DNA of 40,331 nucleotides from a virus, in IMG/VR virus record IMGVR_UViG_3300008448_000224, positions 1-40,331 of that record; one strand, given 5' to 3'. Each line of letters begins with the position of its first letter. Position 1 is the stretch's first letter. The position numbers and the translations under genes were made by a program. The notes below the pieces were generated by a model. The model saw only the letters and a list, made by a program, of their open reading frames with translations. It was not told the origin of the DNA and searched no databases. Positions 16,042 to 25,955 of the stretch are shown piece after piece.

Positions 16042-17753
16042 TGGCAAATAAATCAAATATATTAAAGAACTATTTACAGGATATTGGAACAAAAACTCAA
16101 TTGTTCTTTATGTTTGGGCAGACACCAAATACAATATCAAGTAATACTGATGATGCTGCTATTGACGTTTGGAAAAATGCTGATTTATCATTTAAAGTAG
16201 CCAAAAAAGATTCTGTAGCTGTTATACCGAATATTACATGGACTTCTGGTAATGTTTATAAGGCTTGGTCTGCTAAGTCTGTAAACACTGGTGCTTTTTA
16301 TGCATGGAATAAAGTAAATGGTATTGTATACTTATGCGTTTCTAATAATTCTTTAAATAGAAAAGATTTATTTTTAACGAATGCATCTACACAAATACCA
16401 AGTCATTCTTATGGATTAGCAACGTATTCAGACGGATATACATGGCTTCCTTTATATAAAATAACTGCCGATTTGCTAAGATTTGTTAGTTCAACATGGA
16501 TTCCAGTTATTTCTTTTGATGATTATAGAACAAATGATACATCACGTTATTCTACAGCACAAAAATTTTGCTCAAATGATCAAAGTACAAAAGGTAACTG
16601 TGGATTTTATTTTAAGAAAACAACACAAATCCCAGCAACATCATCTACATTTACAACAAATACACAGGGAACAAAATACATAGAATTCGCAGATGTTGAT
16701 TGTGGTACTTGCTATTATTTAACAGAAAATAGTGATGCATATAGCAGTTCTTTTTCTGTAGAAACATTACCAACTACATTAACTATTAAAGATCGTTTCG
16801 ATGAAATCAAAGATCTTGTAGATAATAAAGTCATATCACCATCATCTCCATATTATTCCCTATATCAAATTTCAGAAAATGGTCTTGATGATGGCGCAAT
16901 AGTATCTGCATTCTTAGATCTTTCATCATTTGATCAAAGCACTTTAATTGTCGGTGAAGAAAATCCAGAAATAACTGTATCTAGTGCAACTGGTTCTGGT
17001 GCAAGAATAAGATTTTCAACATATAAAAATGCTAATGGTTATAATATAATTCAGGGTGTGGAAGTTATTAGCACTGGATATGGTTATAGAGATATACAAT
17101 TAAATTCATTGCTAGCTGTTATTTTTGATATGAGCGAATTATTAGCTGCTATTGAAATAAATCTAGACACAATTGATGGGTTAAATTTCGATCCAGTATC
17201 CGCACTTGGTGCAGAAAATATAATGTTTGATATTCGTCTTGAAACAAACGCCATGGTCCAAAATGGTGTTCTTGTACCAGATCAAATAAATTTTTATGGA
17301 TTAGTTGAAAATCCTATAGAAAATCTTGGTTCTGGCTTGGAAATAGTCGCTGGATCTCAGTATGGTAAGGATTTATCTTATATAGAATCAACAACAACAA
17401 AAGTTACTTTATTCTCTGGTAGTCCAAATAAAAATTATGGTGGTACTTCACTCTCTACAACTACTGGAAGAACCATAACAAATGCAAGCATTCTTAAAAC
17501 AGGTACTTCTGGTGGATACACTACTGTAGATTTAGCTGGTATAAATTATGATGATGCTACAAAATTAAGCACAATGACTGTTAATTCAGTAGTTTATAAC
17601 GTAAAAGAAGTTTTAGACGTTCCAGTACTAAAACAATATACAGGTAAAGTAGCACAAAGTAAAAAGTTAAGTTCACCGTTAATTCTTGGAAATGATGATA
17701 ACGATAATCAAAATACTAAAATATTCCGTATAAATATCGTAAAAGGATTTTAA
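16041..17753 (+). CDS. 8: Baseplate wedge subunit gp8-like
   Basis: 570 residues from the ATG at 16041, which overlaps the previous stop (TAATG); an ATG 15 bases upstream lies inside the previous gene and is unlikely. T4 gp8 is 334, and marine relatives are longer. Near 384-403 the sequence reads DPVSALGAENIMFDIRLETN, the characteristic gp8 block, and the N-terminus has DVWKNADLSFKVAKKDSVAVIPNITWTSGNVYKAW, also typical. gp8 is a wedge component that clamps gp7 and the fibre-bearing periphery. Four or five cysteines (CSND, GNCGF, CGTCY) lie near 170-220. The next ATG follows the stop directly. Confidence 0.8.
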   Translation: MANKSNILKNYLQDIGTKTQLFFMFGQTPNTISSNTDDAAIDVWKNADLSFKVAKKDSVAVIPNITWTSGNVYKAWSAKSVNTGAFYAWNKVNGIVYLCVSNNSLNRKDLFLTNASTQIPSHSYGLATYSDGYTWLPLYKITADLLRFVSSTWIPVISFDDYRTNDTSRYSTAQKFCSNDQSTKGNCGFYFKKTTQIPATSSTFTTNTQGTKYIEFADVDCGTCYYLTENSDAYSSSFSVETLPTTLTIKDRFDEIKDLVDNKVISPSSPYYSLYQISENGLDDGAIVSAFLDLSSFDQSTLIVGEENPEITVSSATGSGARIRFSTYKNANGYNIIQGVEVISTGYGYRDIQLNSLLAVIFDMSELLAAIEINLDTIDGLNFDPVSALGAENIMFDIRLETNAMVQNGVLVPDQINFYGLVENPIENLGSGLEIVAGSQYGKDLSYIESTTTKVTLFSGSPNKNYGGTSLSTTTGRTITNASILKTGTSGGYTTVDLAGINYDDATKLSTMTVNSVVYNVKEVLDVPVLKQYTGKVAQSKKLSSPLILGNDDNDNQNTKIFRINIVKGF

Positions 17754-18464
17754 ATGGCATTAGCACCTTTTGGTGATCAATTCCCGCTAGGAGATGACTC
17801 TGGAACTTATAATTCCAGAATTTCTGAATTTTTATCCAGACCAGTAAATTATATTTTTACTGGATATAAACCTGGCTATGCTCTACAAGCTTCTGAGTTA
17901 AATGAACTTCAGGAGCAATTTTTCTTACAACAAACATTAACAAATCGTTGTATATTTAATTGGTTGACTAGCTCTGGAACATCAAAACCATTTTGGATTG
18001 GATGTACTCCATTATTTCCTTCTTATATTTCAGCTTCTAATGCAGGCTCCGATATTCTAATTACTTTATCAGCTGGTTGGTATTATCTTGTTGATAAATC
18101 TTATTCTTCTGGTGGTGTTTCTTTAAATTCTGGGCTTGGTTTTTGGGTTTATATAAACTCATTGACTCTAAATACACCAAAATCTAGTATTTCAACTAGT
18201 TCAACAGCACCTTCGAAAATTGGTGTAGTTTACTCATTTAATTCGGTGAATACTACTCAAGATGAAACTTTGAATGATAATTCGAATTCAACTAACGTAA
18301 TTATGGAAGTTCCGGGTGCGGATAGAATTTTAGTAGAAGATTTTGGATTAGAGAAATATGTGGCGCAAACAGTATTTTCTGATATTCTAACGATAGTAAA
18401 TACTTCTGGATCTTATGCAGTTAAATATCTAGATGGTACAACAGTAGCAACAATTACCGGATAA
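17754..18464 (+). CDS. Baseplate-to-fibre adaptor-like protein
   Basis: 236 residues. The first 65 read RISEFLSRPVNYIFTGYKPGYALQASELNELQEQFFLQQTL; this PG-ALQASELNELQE pattern occurs at the N-terminus of T4-type baseplate-periphery and fibre-connector proteins in environmental myophages. The rest is beta-rich (SAGWYYLVDKSY, GFWVYINSLTLN, KIGVVYSFNSV). The gene lies between gp8 and the first fibre gene, where T4 has gp9 and gp10, which attach long and short fibres. A connector role is inferred from position and pattern. It starts right after the gp8 stop. Confidence 0.55.
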   Translation: MALAPFGDQFPLGDDSGTYNSRISEFLSRPVNYIFTGYKPGYALQASELNELQEQFFLQQTLTNRCIFNWLTSSGTSKPFWIGCTPLFPSYISASNAGSDILITLSAGWYYLVDKSYSSGGVSLNSGLGFWVYINSLTLNTPKSSISTSSTAPSKIGVVYSFNSVNTTQDETLNDNSNSTNVIMEVPGADRILVEDFGLEKYVAQTVFSDILTIVNTSGSYAVKYLDGTTVATITG

Positions 18465-18468
18465 TAAA

Positions 18469-20799
18469 ATGACTATAGACAAAGACTATATCATAAATGA
18501 TTTAAACTCGACTAGTACTTTCTACGATTGGTTTATCAAAGAAAATACTGAAATTATTGAAAAACTCAATATGTTGAAGGTTTTCGATATACAGGGTGTC
18601 AATGGTATCACTGCTCCTGTTGCTACAAATGGTGTTGCTTCTATTGGGTTGAGTGGTAAAGTAGATGATGGTATATCATTCAATGGTCCTGCTTATTTCA
18701 ATGGATTTGCTGCCATACCAAATATTGCAGTAAAAGTTCCACAGATTAATTCAACTGTAGGTGGGTTTACATTCGGTACACCTGTTCGTGTTTATTATGA
18801 TACTGATACAAGCACAGTTAAGTACGAAGGTGCTAGAGCAAATGATCAAGATCAAGCAGAAGTTATGGGTGTTGTTTCTGAAATAACTCCATCATATGGA
18901 TACGTTACTTTGCTTGGTAAAATTGATGGTGATTTTAGTGCTGTAAATACAAGAGGAATTGGTCTAACTGCTGGTTGGGTTTATTTTCTTGATCCAGGAA
19001 TTACTGGAAATATAACAGACATAGAACCAATTTTAGTCGGACAAACATCAAAACCAGTTATAATGGGATTGACTGGAAATTCTGGATTAGTTTTACAAAT
19101 GCGTGGTAGCTATAATGCAGGAATATCTGGAAATAATTACGCAACATTTGCTACATTAACTTCAAATGCCTCATTTAATGGAAATGATCCCGAAGTTTCT
19201 TTATTCACTAATAAAATTATATCAGTTATAACTATTTCTTCAACGCAAAATGCAGCTTTTTTAGCTGAAGCAGACCAAAGATCTATTTTACGTTTAACTA
19301 ATTCAAATACATCACAAAGAACTTACGCATATGCTTCTACTGTAAATGATCCAGATAGTGTATTCTTTAATACAGCTGAAAATGATATTCTAGGTCTAGT
19401 TGTTGATATAAAATTGCTTTCTGGTAAGATAGTTTTGACAGTATTAACAAATGGTTTTACTGAAGCTACAGCATATCTTCCAGAAAATGGAATATATTAT
19501 TTAAATCCAGATTATCCAGGGTATGATGGCTTTTTTGAACAGTATAATACAAATTATTGTTCTAGTGGTATTCTTCTTTTCAATAAATTCGATAATTTCT
19601 CTATATTCTATAATTATAGAGTCCCACCATGCACATCTAATAGATCAACAAGTTTATCATCATCGTCATCATCTTCAACAGAATCTATTAATTATCTAAT
19701 AAATGGCAATTATAATATATGGCAAAGAAATACTGGTAAAAATACTGCGTATACTTCAACCGGGAATATTCAGTTTGCAGACATGTGGAGAAGACATGAT
19801 GGAATAACTGGTGGTGATAGCACAAAAAATTATTATATAATCAGAAGAGAGTTTGATGAATATCAAACTGAGATTGAAGGAAATCCGCAGTATTATGTTG
19901 ATATAAAAGCTCTGGGGGCTTCTGCTCTGGGTCTTTCTGGTACTTCTGGTGGATATACAGCATATGACCATTTAATGGTGGGGCATGTTATACCTGGTGC
20001 TAAAAAATTTGATTCTACAGATTTAAATGTTTCATTCTATGGAAAAATTTCATCTGGCGTATCTGGCGGATATCCAATTGATGTCTATTTAAGTAGATAT
20101 TCCAATACAAATTTATTGGATTATAAAAAATTAGGAATAGCATATCTTTCAACAACATGGACAAAATATGATTTTTCTTCATTCATAGATCCATTGGAAA
20201 ATACTGGAATACCATTAACTATTGGTCAAGATTATTCAGAAATAGGAATAGATTTTATCCCACTAATAGAAAGAGCAAATCTAAATGGTATACCATTAGG
20301 ACAAGATGTATATGTTAGTATAGCTTCTTTTGCCGCATCAACAAATGGTTATGCTGCTACAGTTTATCCTGAGTATTCAGAACAATTAGAGTATTGTCAA
20401 AAATTCTATCTTAGTACATATGGTAAAGATCAACTAATTGGTTCTATTACCATGACTGATGTATTAACACCATCACAAAATACACCAAGTATTTTTATAT
20501 TACCAAATAAATCATGTGTATTTTATAAATGGCCAAAGGAGATGAGAAATACTCCAACAATATCAGTATATTCACCAATGTCTGGTATATCATCAAGAGC
20601 ATATAATAAAACAGCAAGTTCTACTAGTGTTCAATTGGATACAATTAATACTTCTGGTGTTGGTGGAAGAAATGGTTCTGGTGCTACTATAACAGCAACT
20701 CCATCAATATACGGAACAGATATTTGTATTAATAATGGTATTATAAATTATGATGATGTATATTTTCATATAATAGCAGACGCAGATTTCCCAATATGA
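18469..20799 (+). CDS. Tail fibre with WQR-type carbohydrate-binding module
   Basis: 776 residues. A helical start (DYIINDLNSTSTFYDWFIKENTEIIEKLNMLKVF) probably docks on the baseplate. Residues about 103-213 (GTPVRVYYD... EVMGVVSE... AGWVYFLDPG... KPVIMGL) form a small beta domain that recurs in the next two genes. A hinge of seven serines lies at about 394-402. After it comes INGNYNIWQRNTG...FADMWRRHD, matching the NG-FdiWQRG...tADRW start of a jelly-roll-like module common at phage fibre tips, ending with YCQKFYLSTYG and an NGSGATITA segment. The tip module probably binds host glycans. The role is inferred from module content. Confidence 0.78.
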   Translation: MTIDKDYIINDLNSTSTFYDWFIKENTEIIEKLNMLKVFDIQGVNGITAPVATNGVASIGLSGKVDDGISFNGPAYFNGFAAIPNIAVKVPQINSTVGGFTFGTPVRVYYDTDTSTVKYEGARANDQDQAEVMGVVSEITPSYGYVTLLGKIDGDFSAVNTRGIGLTAGWVYFLDPGITGNITDIEPILVGQTSKPVIMGLTGNSGLVLQMRGSYNAGISGNNYATFATLTSNASFNGNDPEVSLFTNKIISVITISSTQNAAFLAEADQRSILRLTNSNTSQRTYAYASTVNDPDSVFFNTAENDILGLVVDIKLLSGKIVLTVLTNGFTEATAYLPENGIYYLNPDYPGYDGFFEQYNTNYCSSGILLFNKFDNFSIFYNYRVPPCTSNRSTSLSSSSSSSTESINYLINGNYNIWQRNTGKNTAYTSTGNIQFADMWRRHDGITGGDSTKNYYIIRREFDEYQTEIEGNPQYYVDIKALGASALGLSGTSGGYTAYDHLMVGHVIPGAKKFDSTDLNVSFYGKISSGVSGGYPIDVYLSRYSNTNLLDYKKLGIAYLSTTWTKYDFSSFIDPLENTGIPLTIGQDYSEIGIDFIPLIERANLNGIPLGQDVYVSIASFAASTNGYAATVYPEYSEQLEYCQKFYLSTYGKDQLIGSITMTDVLTPSQNTPSIFILPNKSCVFYKWPKEMRNTPTISVYSPMSGISSRAYNKTASSTSVQLDTINTSGVGGRNGSGATITATPSIYGTDICINNGIINYDDVYFHIIADADFPI

Positions 20800-20807
20800 G
20801 GTAAAAT

Positions 20808-21302
20808 ATGCCATCAGCAAGCAATACAAGTAATAGTTCCAATATAAATCAAAATTTATTAAATTTTAATGTTCAAAGTGAATTGGGTTCTAGATTAATT
20901 GTTAATGTAACTCCAGAAAATATATCTGATTTTACCGCTGGTGATGTTATTAGATATGATATAGAAACTTCTGGTTATACTAAATCGTGTGCGAATACAG
21001 CACCAAATTCTGAAGTTTTTGGTGTAATTGAAACAATTGAAGATTTTACTCTAAACGTCGTAATATACGGTTCTATAAATTATCCATCAGAAAAATTAGT
21101 AAATTCAACCGGAACTAATTTTGGTGGAAATGATATTTACTTTTTAAGCTCATCTACACCAGGTAAATTAGAAAATCTACCACCAACAACTGTTGGTCAT
21201 ATAATAAAACCAGTATACCAAGTAGGACCACATACAAGTATTACAAATAAAAATGCTACTGGAATAATTGTTAATTACTTAGGATATTTTATTCAGGAAT
21301 AG
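20808..21302 (+). CDS. Small fibre-domain protein, paralogue of neighbouring fibre domains
   Basis: 164 residues, with GAGGT before the ATG at 20808. Almost the whole protein is a single beta domain: SRLIVNVTPENISDFTAGDVIRYD, NSEVFGVIETI, LNVVIYGSINYPSEKLVN, GGNDIYFLSSSTPGKLENLPPTT, HIIKPVYQVGP, IVNYLGYF. The next gene opens with the same domain at clear residue identity, and the previous fibre holds a more distant copy. It may be a stand-alone fibre segment or trimeric knob left by duplication. No catalytic residues are apparent. It is five bases or fewer from its neighbours, so one operon. Confidence 0.65.
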   Translation: MPSASNTSNSSNINQNLLNFNVQSELGSRLIVNVTPENISDFTAGDVIRYDIETSGYTKSCANTAPNSEVFGVIETIEDFTLNVVIYGSINYPSEKLVNSTGTNFGGNDIYFLSSSTPGKLENLPPTTVGHIIKPVYQVGPHTSITNKNATGIIVNYLGYFIQE

Positions 21303-21304
21303 TA

Positions 21305-23551
21305 ATGTCATCAATATCTATATTTCCATCATTTCAAAAAGGTTTTAATGAAATACCATCATCAAGGCTTTTAATTAAAATACCTTCTGAAAAAATTGAT
21401 TTTGGTATAACTGGTGGTGATGTTGTTAGATATGACACAATTGGTTTAAAATATAAAAAAGCAATAGCAGATAATTCATTTAATTCTGAAATTTTTGGAA
21501 TTGCTGAAAGTGTAAATTCTGATGGTTCTTTGAATGTTGTTATAAATGGTTCTATAATTTATCCAGAAAATAAATTAGTTAATTTGTCGGTTTCTGGTGA
21601 TGATGTAAATTTGGGATCAAATGACATTTACTTTCTTAGTGGCAATACGGCTGGGTTGCTTGAAAATATAGTAACATCCGATAAAATTGTGATAAAACCA
21701 ATATTTCAGAAAGCACCTCATGGCTCTTATACAGGTATAGTTAGAAATTATTTGGGCTATAAACAAGGCAATCTTAGTACTGTTGTGGTTGAGGAAAATG
21801 AATTTTTTCTATCTTTTTCTGATGATTTGACTAAACTAATAACAATTTCAGAAGAATTAAATAAATTATTTGTTTATAGTATTTCATATAGTAGTTTGAC
21901 ATTTACAGCTACTTTATTAGATTCTATTAATTTTTCTAATTTAACTGGTGATGCGATTGAATTTGATTTGGAAACATCAGATGCAAAAGTATCTAATAAT
22001 GGTTATGACATATTGATTTTTACAAAACAAAACAATAAAATATTCCATATAAATCGCCAATCCACAATTCAACTGAAAGCTCAAATTGATGCTGATTTGA
22101 CTGGAAATGCTGTTGATAAATTATGGGCTGTTGATGATGAACTATCTTCAATGGCTTTATCAACTATGGCTATGAGTCAAAATTTTAATAATGATATATT
22201 TAGTTCTGATAGTATGGTAAATTCTTCTAAAATTAAATATTTTTATAGATCTTTAAGTGGTAAAAATAAATTTAATTGGAAAATTGTGAATGAAGGAAAA
22301 GCTCCTGGTTTTGTTACTACCAGCCCGTTTATGAGTCCACTGCTAGCAGGAGAAAGCGATGCGTTAGCACAATTTTTGGGATCAAGTAGAACAAATAAAA
22401 TAACTTGTAAAAAAGATTATTATGTTTTATCCACAAAAACATTAATACAAGATCAAATCGATTATAAGACTTTTGTTAATGGATATTCTTCTGAAAGATA
22501 TAATAATACATTATTTGATTTTTTAACATTAATTAATGATAACATTGAATATCAACAAGTTCAAAGTGTAGTTGGTGATGATATTCAATATCAAACAATA
22601 AGGTCAAATACGTCGGGATTATTATTTTTTAATATAAATCAAATTAATACTCTGTCCTATCCCACTATTAATCAGATGATCTCTGCTGGTATATTACCAT
22701 CAGATTTTTATAATTCACCGCAAAATAAAATATATAAATGTAGTTTTGGTGTTAGAAATTTTAAAATAAAAGATAAAATTGGCCAAAAATATATAACTGA
22801 TTTTTCTTGCTTAAATAATTCTAGTTTCACATATTACCATCCATTTCATATTATTGAACGACACTATTTAAATGATTTTAGTACCATATATCCATCTGGA
22901 TTAACTTATCTAAATAAATTAATGATTGAGGAAAATGTAGCTAGTATATACCCCAATCCAGTATTAAATCAGGATGCTATATGGTCTTCATGTGCGTGTT
23001 CAGATAATTTTTTTATTTTAGCTTTTTTATATAATTGGTATAATGATACTATTAATGATAAAAATTTACTAATATTAAAATTTCCTTTATATGGTTATGA
23101 AAATGATTCTATTTTTAGTTATTTTGAATTTAGTACAAAATATAATTCAGTAATTCCAGATCCGAGTGGATATGGTTTAATTAGTTCATTTAAATCTACT
23201 TCACCAATAGAACAGATTAATAAATCAGTTGCGCGTCTAGACACTTTGCATTCACCAGTATATGAAAATCCAATATTTTTTAACGATTCTATACCAACTT
23301 TATTTAATGTTAATCAATTAAATTCATTTGAATTACATACATCAAATGATAGATATTTTTTGTGTACATCAACGTATACATTAATATGGACTTATTCCAG
23401 TGGAACATATATTATTAAAAATATTGATAATCTTGACTCATATAAATTTTCTTATAGCGCAGATGGTGAATTTTTTATAAAAAATAATAAAATTTTAAGA
23501 TATAATTCTTCCACGGAAGAATTTGAAGATATAACTGTAACACAGGTTTAA
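21305..23551 (+). CDS. Fibre protein with duplicated N-terminal domain and propeller-like body
   Basis: 748 residues. Residues 15-150 repeat the domain of the preceding 164-residue protein (SRLLIKIPSEKIDF, GGDVVRYD, NSEIFGIAESV, LNVVINGSIIYPENKLVN, GSNDIYFLSGNTAGLLENI, IKPIFQKAPHG). The remainder has recurrent strand patterns such as FFLSFSDDLTKLITISEELNKLFVYSI near 170 and FSYSADGEFFIKNNKILRYNSSTEEF at the C-terminus, which suggest a beta-propeller-like or other beta-repeat fold. I do not recognise this body. The place among fibre genes suggests a receptor-binding or structural fibre role. Confidence 0.65.
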   Translation: MSSISIFPSFQKGFNEIPSSRLLIKIPSEKIDFGITGGDVVRYDTIGLKYKKAIADNSFNSEIFGIAESVNSDGSLNVVINGSIIYPENKLVNLSVSGDDVNLGSNDIYFLSGNTAGLLENIVTSDKIVIKPIFQKAPHGSYTGIVRNYLGYKQGNLSTVVVEENEFFLSFSDDLTKLITISEELNKLFVYSISYSSLTFTATLLDSINFSNLTGDAIEFDLETSDAKVSNNGYDILIFTKQNNKIFHINRQSTIQLKAQIDADLTGNAVDKLWAVDDELSSMALSTMAMSQNFNNDIFSSDSMVNSSKIKYFYRSLSGKNKFNWKIVNEGKAPGFVTTSPFMSPLLAGESDALAQFLGSSRTNKITCKKDYYVLSTKTLIQDQIDYKTFVNGYSSERYNNTLFDFLTLINDNIEYQQVQSVVGDDIQYQTIRSNTSGLLFFNINQINTLSYPTINQMISAGILPSDFYNSPQNKIYKCSFGVRNFKIKDKIGQKYITDFSCLNNSSFTYYHPFHIIERHYLNDFSTIYPSGLTYLNKLMIEENVASIYPNPVLNQDAIWSSCACSDNFFILAFLYNWYNDTINDKNLLILKFPLYGYENDSIFSYFEFSTKYNSVIPDPSGYGLISSFKSTSPIEQINKSVARLDTLHSPVYENPIFFNDSIPTLFNVNQLNSFELHTSNDRYFLCTSTYTLIWTYSSGTYIIKNIDNLDSYKFSYSADGEFFIKNNKILRYNSSTEEFEDITVTQV

Positions 23552-23552
23552 A

Positions 23553-25943
23553 ATGATTAATATTACATTAACAGGTATAACACACAATACTTATACAACA
23601 ACTACAGATATACCTTTTGCAATAAATGATACATTTTATTGCGATAGTAATATTTCTTTTGTTTGCACGGCAAGTGGAATTTTAGATATTTTATCAAAAA
23701 CTATAAATTCTGGTAATATTACAAATTTTGCTCTATATTATAGATTGATAGATAATACAACATCAAATACTATAATTTTATCAGATACTATTGATTTAAC
23801 AGCAGCTATGTTTGTTAACAATTCTATAATAGTATCTTTAGATGATTTAAACAATACAATAACTCATGATTATGTTCTTGATGATATGAGTGAAGATGAA
23901 TTTTATCAATTTTATAAAAAATATATTTTAATAATTAGAATATATGAAAAATCTACAGCCGAAGAAACTGCACATTTAGCAAATTTAAATACTATTCTTG
24001 CGACTGATATAGTTCAGGATTTAAATTATGCGTTAAATGGTATTTATCAAGGACCATATGATGTTGGTTTTGATTTAATAGATTTACTACATAAAAATGA
24101 TTTTACATTAGAAGAAATTAAAGAAATATATAACGCATTTCCAACACTATTTGGTTTTGAAAAAATATTTTGTTGGTATCCAAAAAATATATCAAACAAT
24201 AAAAGTCCAGTTTTATTTTTCCAACATGGAGCTGGTCAAATACCTGTGGATTATAGTTATTTATTTTCAACATTAGCATCTTATGGATATGTGTGTTTTG
24301 GAATATGTTATCCACCATACGATACTCCGGCTGGGAGTACTGATACATGTAATCATGCACTTTTATTAATTAATCATATAAAAAATAATACAGATAAAAT
24401 TTTATCTGGTTTTTTTGATAATATAATTGATTTTAATAAAATTAATGTTATTGGTCATAGTAGAGGTGGGGGAATAATGAATAAAATTCCAGAGTATGTA
24501 AAAAGTAAAAATTATTTATCATTTCCATATAATTCAATTAATATTGAATACGATGATATTAAAAGCATGATATCGATAGCAGCTGCTGGACTCGGCCATA
24601 TTTTAAATAATGGTCTACTTTTTGGTATGCCGATACCAGCTGTAAATTATCAGCAACTTAATTCCGATTTCCTTGATCAAAATTTTACTTTTAATTATAT
24701 ACCAAAATTGATACTAAATCCAGCTAGAGATTCAGATGTTGGATTGGGTGAAGATATAACATCTTCATACCAACAAGGTTTTTGTTTTGATACTAAAAGA
24801 AATATAACTGAAACTATAACACTTAATATCGAAAATATTGATCATGATGATTTTGGTATTTCTTTACATTTAAATGAAAATAGTGGAGCACTTATTAGAT
24901 ATTATGCAACTCCAGCTAATGAAATTTCTCTGAACTCGGATATGTATCCAAAATTTGCTAAAAGAAATGAAGAAACTTATTATTATAATTCTAGATTTAT
25001 GAAATTAAAATATTTAAAAAGAGATATTTTAAACTTTTTAAATATTCATAATTTTAATTGTAATAAATTAAAAAAAATAAGATTTTTTAATAGAACTGAA
25101 TTACATAATTATGATCCTAAATTTAGTAAAAATATTTTATATAATGCTATAAAATATCCAGAATCTAATATTGATTTTTATATTGATGATTATCAATCAT
25201 TAGTATCTTCTTTAGCTGGAAGTACAGGAGCGACATTAATAAATGCTAATTCTATAACATATAATTATTGTCAAGATTATAAATCTCTTGATCTTGACCA
25301 CATAGGTTGGAATATTGGTTCAAATTTTCTTAATAAAATTTTAAATAAAGAGATACCAAATTTCACTTTAGACTATCGAAGTTTGCAGGGTTTTCATCCA
25401 ACAAACAAAAGTTTTAATCAATTTCATACTACAACATACAAAGGACTTGAATTTGAAATTGATAATCAAAATGTTTTTTTGGGGTATAGTTTTACAAATC
25501 CTATAGAACTTAATAATGACTCATATATTTTATTAAAAGGTGGACTTACGGATCAGGCTAAATATGAACTTTCCGGTGGTATAAGTTATTTTTGTCAGCT
25601 TACAAATTTAGGATCAACTTCTGGAAATACTTTTGATTGTAGTTTCACGATGTCTTTATATGATATAAACAATAATATTTCTTCTTTATCATCGAATTTA
25701 TATAATTATGGATTCAGAAAAAATCGCACATCCACGACTGATGAAAATTTTAAATTTAATGATACAGATCATTTAAGATGTATTATTGAACAAAATTATT
25801 TCAGAGCGGGGGATTTTTATCTTAAAAATCCAAATTTAGATTTAGCTAATATTAATCAAATATTATTAAGTTTTGGTCCCAGCTATGGATCAACACATTG
25901 TACAGTTGGATTAGATGAATTTTTTGTTCTTCAAAATTTTTAA
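23553..25943 (+). CDS. Tail-associated alpha/beta-hydrolase (putative esterase or deacylase)
   Basis: 796 residues. Residues 1-200 are a beta-rich and helical N-terminal part that may anchor the protein to the tail. A hydrolase domain follows at about 205-590: PVLFFQHGAGQIPVDYSYLFSTLASYGYVCFGICYP contains the oxyanion loop H225-G-A-G, and NVIGHSRGGGIMNKI is a nucleophile elbow with Ser303 in G-H-S-R-G. The acid is probably Asp393 or Asp395 (NPARDSDVG), and the base His431 (IDHDDFG) or His583 (LDHIGW). The arrangement recalls chlorophyllase, dienelactone or cutinase-like enzymes. The last 200 residues (GLEFEIDNQ... HCTVGLDEFFVL) look like a jelly-roll carbohydrate-binding or lectin-like module. 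Placed among fibres, it may remove ester groups from host surface glycans or lipids. The substrate is unknown. Confidence 0.8.
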   Translation: MINITLTGITHNTYTTTTDIPFAINDTFYCDSNISFVCTASGILDILSKTINSGNITNFALYYRLIDNTTSNTIILSDTIDLTAAMFVNNSIIVSLDDLNNTITHDYVLDDMSEDEFYQFYKKYILIIRIYEKSTAEETAHLANLNTILATDIVQDLNYALNGIYQGPYDVGFDLIDLLHKNDFTLEEIKEIYNAFPTLFGFEKIFCWYPKNISNNKSPVLFFQHGAGQIPVDYSYLFSTLASYGYVCFGICYPPYDTPAGSTDTCNHALLLINHIKNNTDKILSGFFDNIIDFNKINVIGHSRGGGIMNKIPEYVKSKNYLSFPYNSINIEYDDIKSMISIAAAGLGHILNNGLLFGMPIPAVNYQQLNSDFLDQNFTFNYIPKLILNPARDSDVGLGEDITSSYQQGFCFDTKRNITETITLNIENIDHDDFGISLHLNENSGALIRYYATPANEISLNSDMYPKFAKRNEETYYYNSRFMKLKYLKRDILNFLNIHNFNCNKLKKIRFFNRTELHNYDPKFSKNILYNAIKYPESNIDFYIDDYQSLVSSLAGSTGATLINANSITYNYCQDYKSLDLDHIGWNIGSNFLNKILNKEIPNFTLDYRSLQGFHPTNKSFNQFHTTTYKGLEFEIDNQNVFLGYSFTNPIELNNDSYILLKGGLTDQAKYELSGGISYFCQLTNLGSTSGNTFDCSFTMSLYDINNNISSLSSNLYNYGFRKNRTSTTDENFKFNDTDHLRCIIEQNYFRAGDFYLKNPNLDLANINQILLSFGPSYGSTHCTVGLDEFFVLQNF

Positions 25944-25949
25944 TAAATA
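25943..25949 (+). promoter_or_regulatory. Late-promoter-like ATAAATA before the first collagen-like adhesin
   Basis: ATAAATA overlaps the stop of the hydrolase gene and lies six bases before the ATG at 25956, in a 12-bp gap with no Shine-Dalgarno. It resembles the T4 late core TATAAATA, with A in place of the first T. Activity is inferred. Confidence 0.35.
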
Positions 25950-25955
25950 ATATAA

